The notes beneath the pieces are model-generated. The model was not told the origin of the DNA and did not search any database. It saw only the letters and a program-made list of their open reading frames with translations. A stretch of 64,000 bases of DNA from Scoparia ambigualis. Taxonomy: Eukaryota > Arthropoda > Insecta > Lepidoptera > Crambidae. Location: contig OY992501.1 in NCBI GenBank assembly GCA_963921215.1, forward strand, positions 10,260,227 to 10,324,226, in the 5' to 3' direction. Positions 24,740 to 36,971 of this stretch are shown in pieces (within the stretch, counting starts at the first letter, position 1; every line of letters starts with the position of its first letter). A program made the position numbers and the translations under genes.

Positions 24740-24880
24740 ATGAATAGGGAATGCAATCCCGATCTCGTGGGATCCCAATCTCGCGAGATCTCGTGTTATT
24801 TTTCGAGATCAATCCCGAAGCATAATATGACGAGATCTCGTTCGAGATTGACGAGAGTGGGCAGCGGTAGTCAGCGACAG
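24740..24880 (+). repeat. GATCTCG-rich palindromic segment upstream of a hAT relic
   Basis: AATCCCGATCTCG, GGGATCCCAATCTCGCGAGA and CGAGATCTCGTTCGAGATTG give several overlapping palindromes. Subterminal repeats of this kind are common in hAT elements. The hAT-like frame that follows at 24933 suggests one decayed element. Confidence 0.4.
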
Positions 24881-24932
24881 CGACGCTATTCATGCAAAGG
24901 ATTAAAATTTACGTGCTGCTGCAAAAACAAAG

Positions 24933-25097
24933 ATGACTCTTCAAGAGGAATTAGATGAGACTCTAAGAGCATCTAAAAGCTCTTTGTTGCGTATTTCTAC
25001 TAGTTCAGAAAGGCCACTGATAAAGAAAGAAATGGATTTGTATGAGTGTGGAGGAGGAGGACAAGAGGTAGCTTATTGTTTTTTACAAATTGTTTGA
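24933..25097 (+). pseudogene. hAT (BED-type) transposase fragment
   Basis: A 54-codon frame reads MTLQEELDETLRASK…ERPLIKKEMDLYECGGG… then TGA. The K-E-M-x-L-Y-E/G-G stretch and its position just before the hAT C-terminal dimerisation domain are typical of BED-type hAT transposases. The dimerisation domain itself is missing here and the frame is closed. Confidence 0.55.
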
Positions 25098-25105
25098 TTT
25101 CCAAA

Positions 25106-25388
25106 TAATCATCATCATCATCATCAGCCAAAGACGTCCACTGCTGGACAAAGGCCTCCCCCAAGGATCTCCACCACGACCGGTCTTGTGCTGCTCGCAT
25201 CCTGGGGCTACCCGCGACCTTCACCAGATCGTCGGACCACCTTGTTGGAGGCCTGCCCACACTGCGTCTTCTGGTGCGCGGTCGCCACTCGAGAACCGTT
25301 CGGCCCCAACGGCCATCGGTTCTACGGGCGATGTGCCCTGCCCATTGCCACTTGAGCTCGGCGAGTCTTTGGGCTATGTCGGTTATTA
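25106..25388 (-). pseudogene. 5'-truncated RTE-type LINE, ORF C-terminal end
   Basis: On the minus strand the frame reads DIAQRLAELKWQWAGHIARR…, then GRPPTRWSDDLVKVAG, AAQDRSWWRSLGEAFVQQWT, and runs into a (GAT)n tail. This is the conserved C-terminal end of RTE-clade reverse-transcriptase proteins in insects. The polymerase and endonuclease are absent, as expected from 5' truncation during insertion. Confidence 0.75.
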
Positions 25389-27461
25389 TTATCGTTTCTT
25401 AATATTTTTGTTACTATACCTATTTTCAATTTGTTGTGGTAGTATTTTATAATTTACTAGCGGCCCGCCCGCGCCTTCGTCCATGCTAACTTAACCTCTC
25501 GTATGGAAAACGGATGCGCAAACATGTACCTGTCATCTGTGCAGAGATCGCAGTGTGGCGAGCGCGCGCGGCTCTTCTTAGAATTTGTTGAAGATGTCCT
25601 TTTATTTATATGAAACATACTAAACTAAAGACTGTTCTTGAAACCTAAATAGTTATTCTATCTTATGCACCGAGTTTTAATTAATAAATTATAATTTGTT
25701 TTTATTCTACAGACCAATGATCATAGCTAGACGACTTAAAATGACCTGTCCCTGAAAATGAAAGATTATTCGATTTATTTTATTATCCAATTGTTGTTTT
25801 ATTTTTTATTCCAAAAAGTAAAATAAATGAACAATCCACTAATATGTAAAAGTTATTAATTATAATAGTTCTTGACTTCTAAATACTAATTTGAAAATTA
25901 CAAAAAATATTTTGAGTGTCGCTTTTTTGCATTTGTTTACCTACATCAAACTTTATACACCTCTTGGTCTTGGCACGTAATAATTTGATCTATAAACACT
26001 TTCACATAAATCATGTAGAAAATGTCTGAGTTCATAAAATACGCGTAAAAACACTAAAAACTTTATCAACTCAACAAAGTAAGGTATCTTCAAACTTTTG
26101 TGTTCTACACTGAATAAAAAACGAAATTTAGACAGAATTTCCTAAAAAAAAGGTTCTCAAGTACGGAAATAATTATAAAAAGTAACATTTATTTCCCTAC
26201 GTTAAGATTACCTCATTATTTTACACTTTTTATTGACTCCTAGACAACACCAAATCGTAACGACGTCTTCAATTTGGAATGAACCATTTGACAGAATGGT
26301 AAGTTCAATTGAACAGGAGATTGTTGCATATCAAATGCAAGCCATAATAAGCGTAATTTCTATGTACTAAGTTTTATATTTCCGTAAAAGCTGATCAAGT
26401 CACCTTGCCAGGTACCCGAGCCTACTCAGTTAACGGGGGCCGCACGGATCAGGGACAAACCATACAAAAGGTTAAAACACCGTAATATTTCAGTAATTTT
26501 GTACTAAATGCCATCATGCATTTCATTCATTCTGAATGAATGATATAGAGAAGATTCAATGATTTTCTTATAAGAAGGAAAACTAAAAACCAACATTACT
26601 AAATTGATATCTAGAATTTTGTCTTTTATGTCAATGTTTAATTATAACATTATAATCATTTTTTATATCTGCTTAACTTATGATCATGATCATTTATTTC
26701 CTCCACAAGCTAGTAAAATGTATAATTGATTTCGTAAAAACATGATCAAATTGGCATTACTCTATTTCCCTTGCGTTGCACTAATAATATTCGATAAAAT
26801 ACGTAGGCCGATCTTCTTATTTTTATTTTGTACTCTACTCATACAATACATGTAACAAATGCGTTAAGAAATCCACTCAAAACAAAACATTCAAAACAGA
26901 TCTACTAATAGGCTAGCCAATTCACAGAATATATTACTAACAGAAACGACACTATCGACACAATTGCAATACAATATCAACCTACGGTGCACGCAAATAC
27001 GGTCCAAAAGAACTCTACACCTGTACTCATACCTAACTCTTTCAACGGCCGGGACAATCGAAAGTAAATCTTATATCTAAGACGCTACGAGCGCGAGCCG
27101 CTGCATTCACAAAATCCTGCTTGGCAAGCTTGACGTAACCCGGCCGCGTGTTGCTCATAGGGTTGGTTGAATGCATAGTTTTCTGTGGTTGAATGCAAAT
27201 ACTGTAAATATAAAGCGATTGCGCCACGTACCTACCTATAATAAAAAATACATATGCTTTTTCGTTTCGTACATTTTTAAACTTGTGATATCTTTCGAAT
27301 GAAATGACCAAATTGAATATTTTCATAAAGCTGTTCAAGTTTCAAGAAGCAGTCTTGAATATGAAGTAATTTATTTTGATATAAGGATTAATACCAAGGT
27401 AAAAAAGAGCCTTTTCTAGCGGCGGCAAAAAATATTTTTTTTGAAATAAGAGAACTCTTAA

Positions 27462-27590
27462 GCCATGTCTCCTGCGACTCTGTCTTGTCTTTTCTAACAC
27501 CTAACATCTAACAAAATATACTCCCATATTTTGTTAGATGTTTGAAGTTAGGTGTTAGAAAACACAAAACAGTGTCGCAGCAGACCCGGC
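27462..27590. mobile_element. 129-bp palindromic MITE inside R3b
   Basis: GCC.TGTCTCCTGCGACTCTG is matched inverted by CAGTGTCGCAGCAGACCCGG, and inner arms TTTCTAACACCTAACATCTA pair with the complement. It is absent from copy a. Confidence 0.65.
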
Positions 27591-27647
27591 TTTTTTGTAA
27601 CATAACTATAATAGTTAGACATATGCTGTCGCGACACTTTTTGTATA

Positions 27648-28028
27648 CAATGTGATAGGGGTGGTACTTCTAACCCATTAAGGCTAAGTACTACATCTAA
27701 ATTCATCGACAAAAAAAAAATATGGGGCGTCCAATCCCCTCCCCCTATAATTTAGGACCATTTTTACTTTATACGATATCAAAGGTTTCATACGTCGGAG
27801 AAACATGAAAAAATGGCAAACGGTAGCTAATGACACAGGCTAACTAATAAATTACTTTGTTTTGTATGTTTGAGATTATTTTGGTGAGAAAAAAATCATT
27901 ACTTAATTATTTTGTGATTTAATATCACTTATTTTTAAGTCCATATTAATTTTTTTTGTCGATGAATTTAGATGTAGTACTTAGCCTTAACAGGTTAGAA
28001 GTATAATAAGTATACCCCTATCACATTG
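27648..28028. mobile_element. 381-bp MITE inside R3b with CAATGTGATAGGGG ends
   Basis: Arms of about 75 bp (CAATGTGATAGGGG…GCTAAGTACTACATC…CATCGACAAAAA) and TATA on both sides (27644-27647, 28029-28032), where copy a has TAGATA. The duplication is therefore TA or TATA. Confidence 0.75.
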
Positions 28029-28893
28029 TATAATGATGTGTTCTGCAAAGTCATAGTACATTATTTTGTTCTATCATCAAGTTTTCACAGCGCACGTGCA
28101 GTAATAAATTTTTTAGGTCATTTATACAGATTTGTAGGGATATCTAAATATTTTTAAATATAATATAGAGATGGTGTAGCTTCTCAAAACGGTGAAAGAG
28201 ATTTTCAAAACCGTCTAGTAGTTTCGGAGCCTATTCAATGCAAACACACAATCAAGTCTTTCCTCTTTAAAATATTGTTAGTATAGTATAGAAGTATACT
28301 ATATTGATGTGTCATTTAAAAAAAACAATGTGTAGTGTATGCATAAAGGTGTAGTGTATGTAATCTACGCACCAAACCCGCCGACCCGCCGGCAAAGCCC
28401 GGCAGCTTAGTTGTCGGTGAGTTAGTTGGCGGTTTATGTCACAAGAAATTTAAAAATCTTGTTGGCAGCAAGAAATAAGCAAACTTCTTTTGACAATTAG
28501 TTATTTCCGCATGAAGAGAGACGTCAGTGTCGCCACGTTTCACGCGCGGACGCAAGATGACGACATTGTAATCTAAAATAGTGCTGTCGATGCCAACCCG
28601 CCGCGCTATCGTGGCTGGGTCCGCGGATTTGGTGTGTGGAACTCCATTAAAAACACAATGATCAACAAATCCAACCGTTAGAATGACTACAGTATACACT
28701 TTTCACATTCGTGTGTTAACACAACACTGCAGTCAGTCACAAAACGGCTCCTCCTTAAGAAGCGTTTTTTTTTACGTAATGCTGTAATTTTTGTGGATAT
28801 CCGAAGTCCTTGGACGCTAACAGTATTCAGTCACATATCGGCAGATACAGCATCGTCTGCGTTTTGTTAAAACCAATAACGTGGAAAACTTAC

Positions 28894-29110
28894 CTCTAAC
28901 TCCTCGATGACCTTCTCTAGCTGATCCTCGTTGATGGGCCAGGCACCAGCCCTCGCCCGCTCAGCGTTGAGCAGCTTGAGCCAGGCCGTGTCGGTAGCAT
29001 CGAGGTCATACGCGCACGCCGCCTCGGCGCGCGCGGGCGTCGAGCTGAGGTGGTGCTGGTCCGGCAGGTAATGCGCGTCGCGGCTCAAATGGATGTACTT
29101 GTCCTTCGGT
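28894..29110 (-). CDS. rno: rno exon encoding part of the EPC-like N-terminal region
   Basis: Acceptor TTGTTGTGCAG before 29110 and donor GTAAGT after 28894; 217 nt, entering in phase 2 and leaving in phase 0. It encodes …PKDKYIHLSRDAHYLP… to …NEDQLEKVIEELE, the conserved stretch between the JADE N-terminus and the PHD fingers, which resembles the Enhancer-of-Polycomb N-terminal fold that contacts HBO1. It joins directly to VRTWDKI of the next exon across a 17.8-kb intron, and the reading frame is kept. Confidence 0.93.
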
Positions 29111-29164
29111 CTGCACAACAAAACACACATCAAACGGAATAAAAGTTACATATAATCACGACTA

Positions 29165-29391
29165 TTATCCCCGAAGGGTTAATTAGAGACTAGGCAATGA
29201 GGAATGCAAAAGCAGTCTTCTGCCATAGTCCACTTTTCACCAAATAGCGACAGCGAATGTGCTCAGCGTGACAGGTGGTGAGCCCATCGCCGCTCTAAGC
29301 TGATGAATGTATATGCAGTCTTTAGTCCGTAAGTCGCCATTTACGACACCCAAGGGAAGAGAGGGGGTGGTAGTATTCTTTCAACGCAACG
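29165..29391 (+). repeat. Dispersed repeat R1, copy a
   Basis: Starts ATTATCCCCGAAGGGTTAAT, has GTGAGCCCATCGCCGC and ends GACACCCAAGGGAAGAGAGG. Copies b (38320-38520) and c (55446-55606) share these blocks. Confidence 0.65.
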
Positions 29392-30476
29392 CGTTTGAAT
29401 ACACACGGTTGAATAATAGTTGACACCTGGCAATACACATTGTTGAAATGAAAAGTAACGTTAAGCCCTCCACTTAAAGCTCTAACTCTTACGACGGCGA
29501 TGTTCTATAACCGATATCATTGTATTTATTATTCAGCATTCAATGACGTCCAAGTCCACTATGCATTTTTAGAAATTGGGTCAAGACGTCGTCTTTAACC
29601 AATAATGCAATAAAATCAATCAAGATACCTTTAGATATCCTTTAAAAGCCTGGTAGCATGTCAAAAGTGAATGTTATTGACATTAAAGGTAAGCATTGTA
29701 TGTTGCGTGAATGTGCAACAGGTTCATTGAGACAGGTAAAAAATTCAGGCTATCGGATATACCGAAAGACCTTGGAAAACCAACCTAGCTTGGATGTTCA
29801 ACAGGTTAATTCTAATTGTATCTAGACGAGACTACATTTATTTAGGTGGACACTTTGAACAGTTAACTATTGTTACATGTTTAATAACCTTAAATATTTT
29901 TAAATAATTATGTAAGTATTGAAGGCATACAAAGAAATAACTCTCCCACAAATTGCCTACTAAGGTCATTCACTTAAAGTCAGATTAAGTGAAAGCTTGG
30001 ATTTTATTTCAAAGCTAAAAGTTACTTTATATAACTACACAGGATAATGAAAAATTGTTTTTCAGTTTTGAAGACTTATAAAGTAACAACTTTCCCACAA
30101 TCTGCCCACGGCGGCTGTAACTGTAAAGCTTGATTTTTATTTCAAAGCTAAAACTTACTTTACATACCTTCATCACATAATGAACAATAGTTTCCCAGTA
30201 CTGAAGACTTACAAATTAAAAACTTTCCCAAAACCTTCATTTTAAAATTTTTTATTGAGCCGTACAAACAATAAAGACTTGGTTTCTTTTTCAGCTATTT
30301 AAAACATGTAAAAGTCTACAGGCTCCTAAACTTGCTTCAGGAGAAATGTAGCTATCTTAAATATTTAGAGTGAGTAGCCAGTATTTGTTGTATTTATCCA
30401 ATTGCCATTAAACCGTTACATATTTTTAGATGGTTTTGCTGGAAAGAAAAATGAATAATTGCCAAACAATACTTAC

Positions 30477-30671
30477 AACTTGTATGGTTGAAAATCGGGC
30501 GGCCGTGGATTTTCAATAGTCTTGACTTTGGGAGCGGGCAGGGAGTCGGGATTGACGGGCACCTGGACCCCGCGTTCCCAGTCTTGTTTCCACGTGTCCG
30601 TAATTATCCAATACTCGCTTAGCGTCAAAGGCTCCGAGTCTGGTAGCTTCATGGCGCTGATGAGATCTTTC
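30477..30671 (-). CDS. rno: rno exon, N-terminal conserved block
   Basis: Acceptor AAATTTCAG before 30671, donor GTAAGT after 30477; 195 nt, phase 2 in and phase 2 out. It encodes KDLISAMKLPDSEPLTLSEY, then WKQDWERGVQVPVNPDSLPA and NPRPPDFQPYK. These are the hallmark JADE/rhinoceros N-terminal motifs. The flanking introns (29111-30476 and 30672-33295) are AT-rich and carry no coding signal that I recognise. Confidence 0.95.
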
Positions 30672-30699
30672 CTGAAATTTTTAGGTACACATGGTAAGC

Positions 30700-33250
30700 T
30701 ACACTATGCTTCTGTTTTGTTCTAATACCATCTTTACAGTTTCTTTGTTTATATTAAGAACTGTTAAGTTATACATATTACAGAAACACAACGAAAATTT
30801 AACATACATTAACAAATTCAGATGTACAGACAATAGCACGTTGGACTATCCCAAAACGTCGAAATTTTGAAATCTATATCAAATATCAAAAGTTTTATTT
30901 TAATTGGAGACTTTTAACAGTGTTGTACAACTTGACTGTTGTATGTCAAATTTCTACAAAAAAATTTGACCTTATAAATTGGGTATAAAAATCAAAATCA
31001 ATTTTAAAAAATTTACAGTTTTGGGTGGGACTGTACATGATAATTCGTCCTCCAAAAATCACAATAGTGAAGTTGATTAAAATAACAAGTACTTAATATA
31101 AGAACTTGTTACTAATATGTCCAAGTCTATTAACATTAAAAAGTGTACAATTCAACATTTATCTTTACAAAAAAATATGGTGGCACTATTCTTTTTGCTG
31201 ATCTGTAACAGTACAGCGTCCTATAATGCAAGCCAGCGAAAGCCCCATTTTATATAAACATCAACATTTGTCATAATACAATAGAGATACAAGCAATATT
31301 TTAAGAATGTATTTTTTCTCTGGCCCCATTGAATTTTAAATAACAAGGTTCAAGAATTTTTTATGACATTTTTATATATTACCTCTTATCCTTTGTAACA
31401 AAGCCAAATCTGTACGAAGTATATTTGCTCAATATACCAGGACCTTGTTCTTTATTTATTTATTTTACCTTTTATACAAAATTAAGTAATGTTAGTAACA
31501 ACTTGCTTACTGCGCTTTTGCAAAACAAAAGGTAATATAGCTGTGCTGCAAGCAATGCATTCAATAAATTATTATTTATTTATTGTCTCTTCTTAATATT
31601 AATTTACTAGTCTTAGTCTCTGTTACCAATTTACAATAAGGGATTTGTTTACAATCTTGTTTTTTATGTAAATCTAATCTTACATTTCATATGAATTTTA
31701 TAAGCAGTAGCAATTAGAAACAAAATTCAATGACCACTAACTTTAGAGCAAATTATAGAAACAAAGCTTTTTAACACCATTTTGTTAATTAACATTTATA
31801 TTGAACTTTACTACTAAGTTGTTAAATGAGCAAATAACACTATGGCGAATCACATACCAAAAACACAAATACATGTGCTGCAACACAATTGTTTTACATT
31901 TTGATATGAAGGAGCACTCTGTCTATTGGTGTACTGGTATTTAAAAACAGGTGTACGATAAAAGTATTGTGTGATGGATTACCAAATTCGTAGTTTTGGT
32001 ATGTGTTGTACATAATAAATATGACAACAATATTTTTAAGTACAATATCATAAACATTTTCAAAGTATTGCAATAAGCTTAATAGAATTACTATAGTCTT
32101 AATAATTCGCTTTTGAAATACATAGGTACCATACAAATGGTTGATAATCATACAGTTTACTGTTAAAAATTGTTATAAAATACACAATTTTAGAAGTTTT
32201 ATTATAGTTTACATCAATAACATTGTAAAAATGTATTTTTTACTATACACTGCCTGTCTGGTAATTTGTAATAACAAGTATAGTATATGATTTTTAATTT
32301 ATTATTAGACAAACATTTCTAGCTTAATTCATAGAAATTTAAGATTGTCAGTAAAAGTACATAGTTGATGACACCCATTGGCTTGCTGCGTAGTTTGGTT
32401 ATAACCATGTTGAACTTTTCAACAATAAGTTGGCAATCAGGTTAGTAAAATTTAATTAAATAATTAGCAAAATACTTCAATTTTTAATTGTGTTTCATTT
32501 AGCAATATTAACAATAGCATGTAGTCTTTACAATTGAAATATATATTTTATTATTTTGGTTATCCAGCCAGTCTTATTTAAGTACTTTTTCATATAAGGG
32601 TTTTGATTTGATATGGAATCACTTTTGACTTTTAGTAACTTTAATATTGGCACTATCGCATGGACTCTGCTCAAGCATAACTCTATAAACACAACACTAT
32701 TGTAAATAAGATTAAGCTTTGTCATACATAACATATTAATATTCGCAGAGCTTTAAACACAAATCAATCATTAATACCAAACTTAAACTTTTACCCAATT
32801 CCAAAACATGAACACAAGTATAAAACTAATTTATTAAGTATTTCAATTACTACTTAAGTTTATGCTGTCAATTGCTGTAAAGCCAGACACAATAGTAATT
32901 AAATTCTTACTTGTTAGTAGGTTTTCTCACAGACAAGAGGATAAACCACTATCTTATTTTTGTTTTAGATGAGGCAGATAATGGCAACATTATTTTTTAA
33001 ATTAGGTTTCTATTTTAAGCCATGTTAAGGAATAACAGGGCTTTATTATCTAATATTCAAAATACTCATAAAAGCTAAATATTAATATTTATTATGGAGA
33101 ATGTTGTTATTATTTTTAAATACATTCTTAAAAATAACTTATGTAATTGCTAATATATTAAATAGAATAACTTAGCAAATAATCACATTCATTTTCGCTG
33201 AAGCTACTTACAATTTAACACCAGTAAGTATATTAAATTAAACCTGAAAT
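30700..33250. other. AT-rich rno intron without recognised features
   Basis: Read on both strands. No protein-like frame, tRNA-like sequence or clear inverted repeat stands out beyond short AT hairpins. Confidence 0.5.
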
Positions 33251-33295
33251 TACAATTGACAAAGGAAGCACCACAGGGCGAAATTTCACACAAAC

Positions 33296-33465
33296 CTGAA
33301 TAGTTCAGCTGGTGCCTCAGAGGCACTTCTGTTATAAATTGATGCCATCTTGACGTCAGGTCGGAGCTGCCAGAGAGCGTCCTCAGGCTCTGTTCTGCGG
33401 CGCTTGGATGTGCCTGGTTCTTCACCACGCACCCCAGTTGCCCGCTTGGTGCCTCTCATAGACAT
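33296..33465 (-). CDS. rno: rno first coding exon with start codon
   Basis: ATG at 33465-33463 is the first in-frame ATG after an in-frame TAG in the 5' leader, which fixes the start as MSMRGTKRATGVRG. A basic, nuclear-localisation-like cluster SKRRR follows, then DVKMASIYNRSASEAPAELF, the start of the conserved JADE block. The donor at 33295 is GTTTGTG, weaker than the other donors of this gene. The exon supplies 170 coding bases and ends in phase 2, and completes AG|G (Arg) with the next exon. Confidence 0.92.
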
Positions 33466-33606
33466 CTCTCTCTGTATTTCCCCAACCTACATGTTCATGA
33501 TCCATCTACAACTTTACACTTGGACCTCGGTAGCAACATTGTGTAGAATGTCACATTGTTCACTACATGATGGCACTTCAATATGGTACAATGCAAATGG
33601 TACAAC
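33466..33606 (-). other. rno: rno 5' leader in the first coding exon
   Basis: A pyrimidine-rich acceptor (TTTTTCTTTTCAG) ends at 33607, so this exon begins at 33606 and at least one upstream non-coding exon must exist. A possible donor for it on the minus strand is GTAAAAG near 33949, but the first exon and the transcription start cannot be fixed from sequence. Confidence 0.6.
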
Positions 33607-35369
33607 CTGAAAAGAAAAATATTTCATGTTGACAAGCTAAAATTGTTTTCTTTCCTAAAAATGTCCTATTCACTTGAAATCATTGTTAAAATGTAGGCAC
33701 CAACCACAAAAGATCTACCATCCTACTTGGTGAAAACTTTCATGCTATGCTCAACAACAAAACAGTAGGCAGTATTATAATTCATTGCCTTTGAGTTGGT
33801 AATGAGAGTGCACATAGCCTTTTTAATCACTTCAACGAGATATTATGAAGAAAAGGCAAATTGACATAGGGAACAAAAATGTCAATTCAGGATTCAACAA
33901 TGACAAAGTTGCAGGTGCTTAGAATTACAAGAGATCGGACTTTTACCTATAAAATTCTGACGATCTCATTATTCAAAGCGAATCTTAATCATTTCAATGA
34001 GAAATATTGTTAGATTAATCGAAATTTCCGTTTGACGTTTCACTTTATTGCAAGGGTAAAATGTATGGCGGGCCTGAGAGCCCTGCAGCCGAGTAAATAG
34101 CGGCAGCACGGACGCTGTCACTGCCCATCGCGCATTTCCCTTGCACGTAATACGGAAATACAAAATACACTCACTTAACACAACTTTACAGCCAAATATA
34201 TCCATTCTTCTGTAATTAACCGTAAATATTTATCTCACGGGTAGTCTCCATTATTAGACTACATAACAAAATTGACAACATAGATAGCAGCACTGTTTTG
34301 TTGCCAGATTGACATGAGACCTACGCATCATTCATTTCGATCTTTTGCACTGTAATTGCATACTAGGAAATATTCGATAACGCTATAAAATCTTTCTACA
34401 ACGTAATTATGTTCAAATATCTCACATTTTACATACATTTTCTGTAACAGACATTTGGCGCCATTGATCCAAAAAACCACTATGGTCACGTGACTATGTA
34501 CGAATCACCAACGCAAGCCAAGTAAAATGGCCAAAACGCACATCGAGTTCATCTAATGTCATAGGTTTTGAAAGGAACTTGCCGCATAACGTATACATTT
34601 AGAAAAGTTTTTTAATACATGAAAGCTAACAAGAAACCAAACACGAGCACATATTCAATAAACATCGGTTTTGTCAGCAAGTAACACAATTTATCAAGAA
34701 TTAGTTACAACATGAACATTAGAACGACAGATATCAATAAGCAGTTTCCGAAATCAGCCACCAGTTGGCGTTGTTCTTCAAAAAAATTGGTACAATGTTG
34801 CAAGTAGTAAAAATAGTCCGGTTTTTCATTCAATATTCTTATGATTTATATTTATTACCTCTAAAGACATAAACATATTAATTTTTTCTTTCGGTATCAT
34901 ACAAATATGATTAGATAAATAAATGGTTTAGTTAGTTTAAAATTTGCACTATAAATTGGGTTTTGTCACTCTGTGTTACCAACTGCAAAATATATATACT
35001 AGAATTCATTGATCCCAATGTTGTACAATTTTAATTAAAATTACAAAACTTAATAGCATTTAATTTAAAAAAACTATTTATTATAATAGGTTTGAAAGTT
35101 TGAAAAGAATTTTACTATTTATTTTTATATGAATAAACTTGAACGCTGTCCTAACATAACACGTCGTATCGTATTCTCCTTTCACTTTGCGGTACACAAA
35201 AATCATTGACTCATCCATCGCTATTACTTACATTCTTTGGATCATATTCTGTGCTCATTGTATTGTAGGTATTGTTATAATCGCAGACCGCAATATTTTA
35301 CATTTTGGCATAGATACCTACTAAGTAGTTATTATTATTACATGAATGTTTTCTATGGCCTCATCGCTC

Positions 35370-35515
35370 TACAGTACCTAAGTACCTACCTACCTACTTA
35401 CTTTTTTTTGGAAAATTGTACATAGGTACTTACGAACTTACTTACTAGGTAAGTAGCAAAAGTAGGTAAGTACCTAGGTGTTAGTCATACCTACCTAGTA
35501 ACGAAAAAATGTCTT
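35370..35515. repeat. Degenerate (TACC)n / (AGGT)n simple repeat
   Basis: Repeated ACCTACCTACCTACTTACTT and inverted AGGTAAGTA runs. Similar short runs continue to about 35870. Confidence 0.6.
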
Positions 35516-35983
35516 TTCTCAATGCTGATCAAAACACTGTTAAACCAACATACGAATATAACACTACAGTAACAGTCGTAGGATTATCCACATACTTAAT
35601 CCACAATATTATCTTTCCACAACTGTTTTGATTTTGTTGGTACTAGGCGCCTGTCTTATTGATCGGCATAACCTACCTATCTTATCAAAAGAGTTACAGG
35701 TACTTACTTGCCATAGTTACTTACATAAATAAAGGTAAGTAGGTATATCAGTTTATAGAACTTTATTCTCATTCTTTAATTTCTCAAGTATATTCTGTGT
35801 AAAATCACAGAATAAATAATAGTACGTATAATGGGCACCTACATATTTTGTACCTACCTACCTATGTTGCAACGTTCCTTCGGTCGCTCCTTGGTCGACT
35901 ACAACCAATACAACAGATAATAATACCATGTTTTTATATTAATTTACGGAAAAGCACTATATGCTTTCATCCCATATCACATA

Positions 35984-36238
35984 ATGATAATTGGTGATAA
36001 GACCGAAGATGAAAGCGCACTTGACCCGCAACCCTCAACTACCGAGGAACTTGGCATTTTATCTCTCACTGGCGGAAGTGAACACAACAATGCTACAAAC
36101 ATTAATGTTATGGCGACATATTTAAATAAGATGGTGCTGTTAGGCCAGGCGGACTTAAATTGCCCTACCACCCACAGACTAGAAAGACCCAGTGTTTTTG
36201 ATCGGCGGTGTAAAGCACTAAACCAAAGAGGCGGTTAG
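35984..36238 (+). CDS. Unrecognised 84-codon open reading frame
   Basis: ATG at 35984, open from 35924 to a TAG at 36236-36238. The translation has an acidic, hydrophilic start (GDKTEDESALDPQPSTTEEL), then NVMATYLNKMVLLGQADLNC and a basic end. The balanced composition looks more like coding sequence than the AT-rich surroundings do. It ends about 70 bp before the first micro-palindrome insertion. I do not recognise a family. It may be a small gene, an exon, or part of a transposon. Confidence 0.3.
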   Translation: MIIGDKTEDESALDPQPSTTEELGILSLTGGSEHNNATNINVMATYLNKMVLLGQADLNCPTTHRLERPSVFDRRCKALNQRGG

Positions 36239-36305
36239 AAAAACATTGCAAACACAAAACAGAAAACCAAACCTTCTTTTTTACTTTTTGCTGTAATTCT
36301 TTATA

Positions 36306-36347
36306 ATGGAGACCTCGGACCAAATATATTTGGTCCGAGATGGAGAC
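36306..36347. mobile_element. Micro-palindrome insertion 1 (26 bp) with 8-bp target duplication
   Basis: ATGGAGAC at 36306-36313 and again at 36340-36347 flank a perfect 26-bp palindrome made of CTCGGACCAA, ATATAT and TTGGTCCGAG (36314-36339). Confidence 0.85.
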
Positions 36348-36379
36348 CGTTGGCGCTACTAGAATATTAAGGTTGATTT

Positions 36380-36640
36380 TACTATCTCGGGCCCGGGCGT
36401 ACTTTCCACTAGCGGGCCGTCTCCGTAGGAATTCGGAGTCTGCTGTACGTGCTCCCGATAACCACCCTGGCGACAAGTTATGGGATGGAGGCAAGGAGTT
36501 TTAGTGGGTAGGGCCCCTCTTCACCCGAGTCCCTGTCGAGGCCTTCAGACCTGGACAGGGAAGCGGGCGCTGGGGGTCGCCACTAATCAGAGGGCTTCCC
36601 CAGGCCCGTTATGTATATCCGTAAACAGGATTTCTCCTTG
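36380..36640 (+). repeat. GC-rich dispersed repeat fragment
   Basis: A GC-rich block (GGGCCCGGGCGTACTTTCCA … GTAAACAGGATTTCTCCTTG) in AT-rich DNA resembles the tail region of a lepidopteran retroelement. No intact frame. Confidence 0.35.
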
Positions 36641-36971
36641 TTTAAAAAAAGGTAAGTATAGGTAAGTAAGACGTATATCGTTTATAATAATACAATTTTC
36701 TTATTTTACACCTCCTATCCTTCTCCTATTATCGTTATCTCCTCATCATCATCAGTCTTTAACCCCTTGTCTGTCACAAATACTAGAAAGCTTACCATAT
36801 AATTGGCTATTTGACAGTTGTAACAATAAATTATGAAATATGTCGGAAATGGTAGGTTATGATTTAACGTTAATTATCCAATAGTTTTTTTATTAAGATG
36901 ATTTGTAAATATTTTATTTTTACAAAATAAATTTGCGATTTTTATCTGTGGATTACAAGACCCGAAACACG

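Larger units (their letters stand above)
27268..28262 (+). repeat. Dispersed repeat R3, copy b, split by two MITEs
   Basis: Aligns with copy a (16372-16880) on both sides of two extra blocks, 27462-27590 and 27648-28028. Comparison with copy a gives the approximate uninserted sequence for both. Confidence 0.65.

Noticed and set aside
27042..27338. 98-codon minus-strand frame
   Set aside because: It runs into dispersed repeat R3b and has no recognised motif.
28439..28699. 86-codon minus-strand frame beside an rno exon
   Set aside because: It does not begin with a clear start in context, has no recognisable family or splice phase linking it to rno, and lies in the intron.
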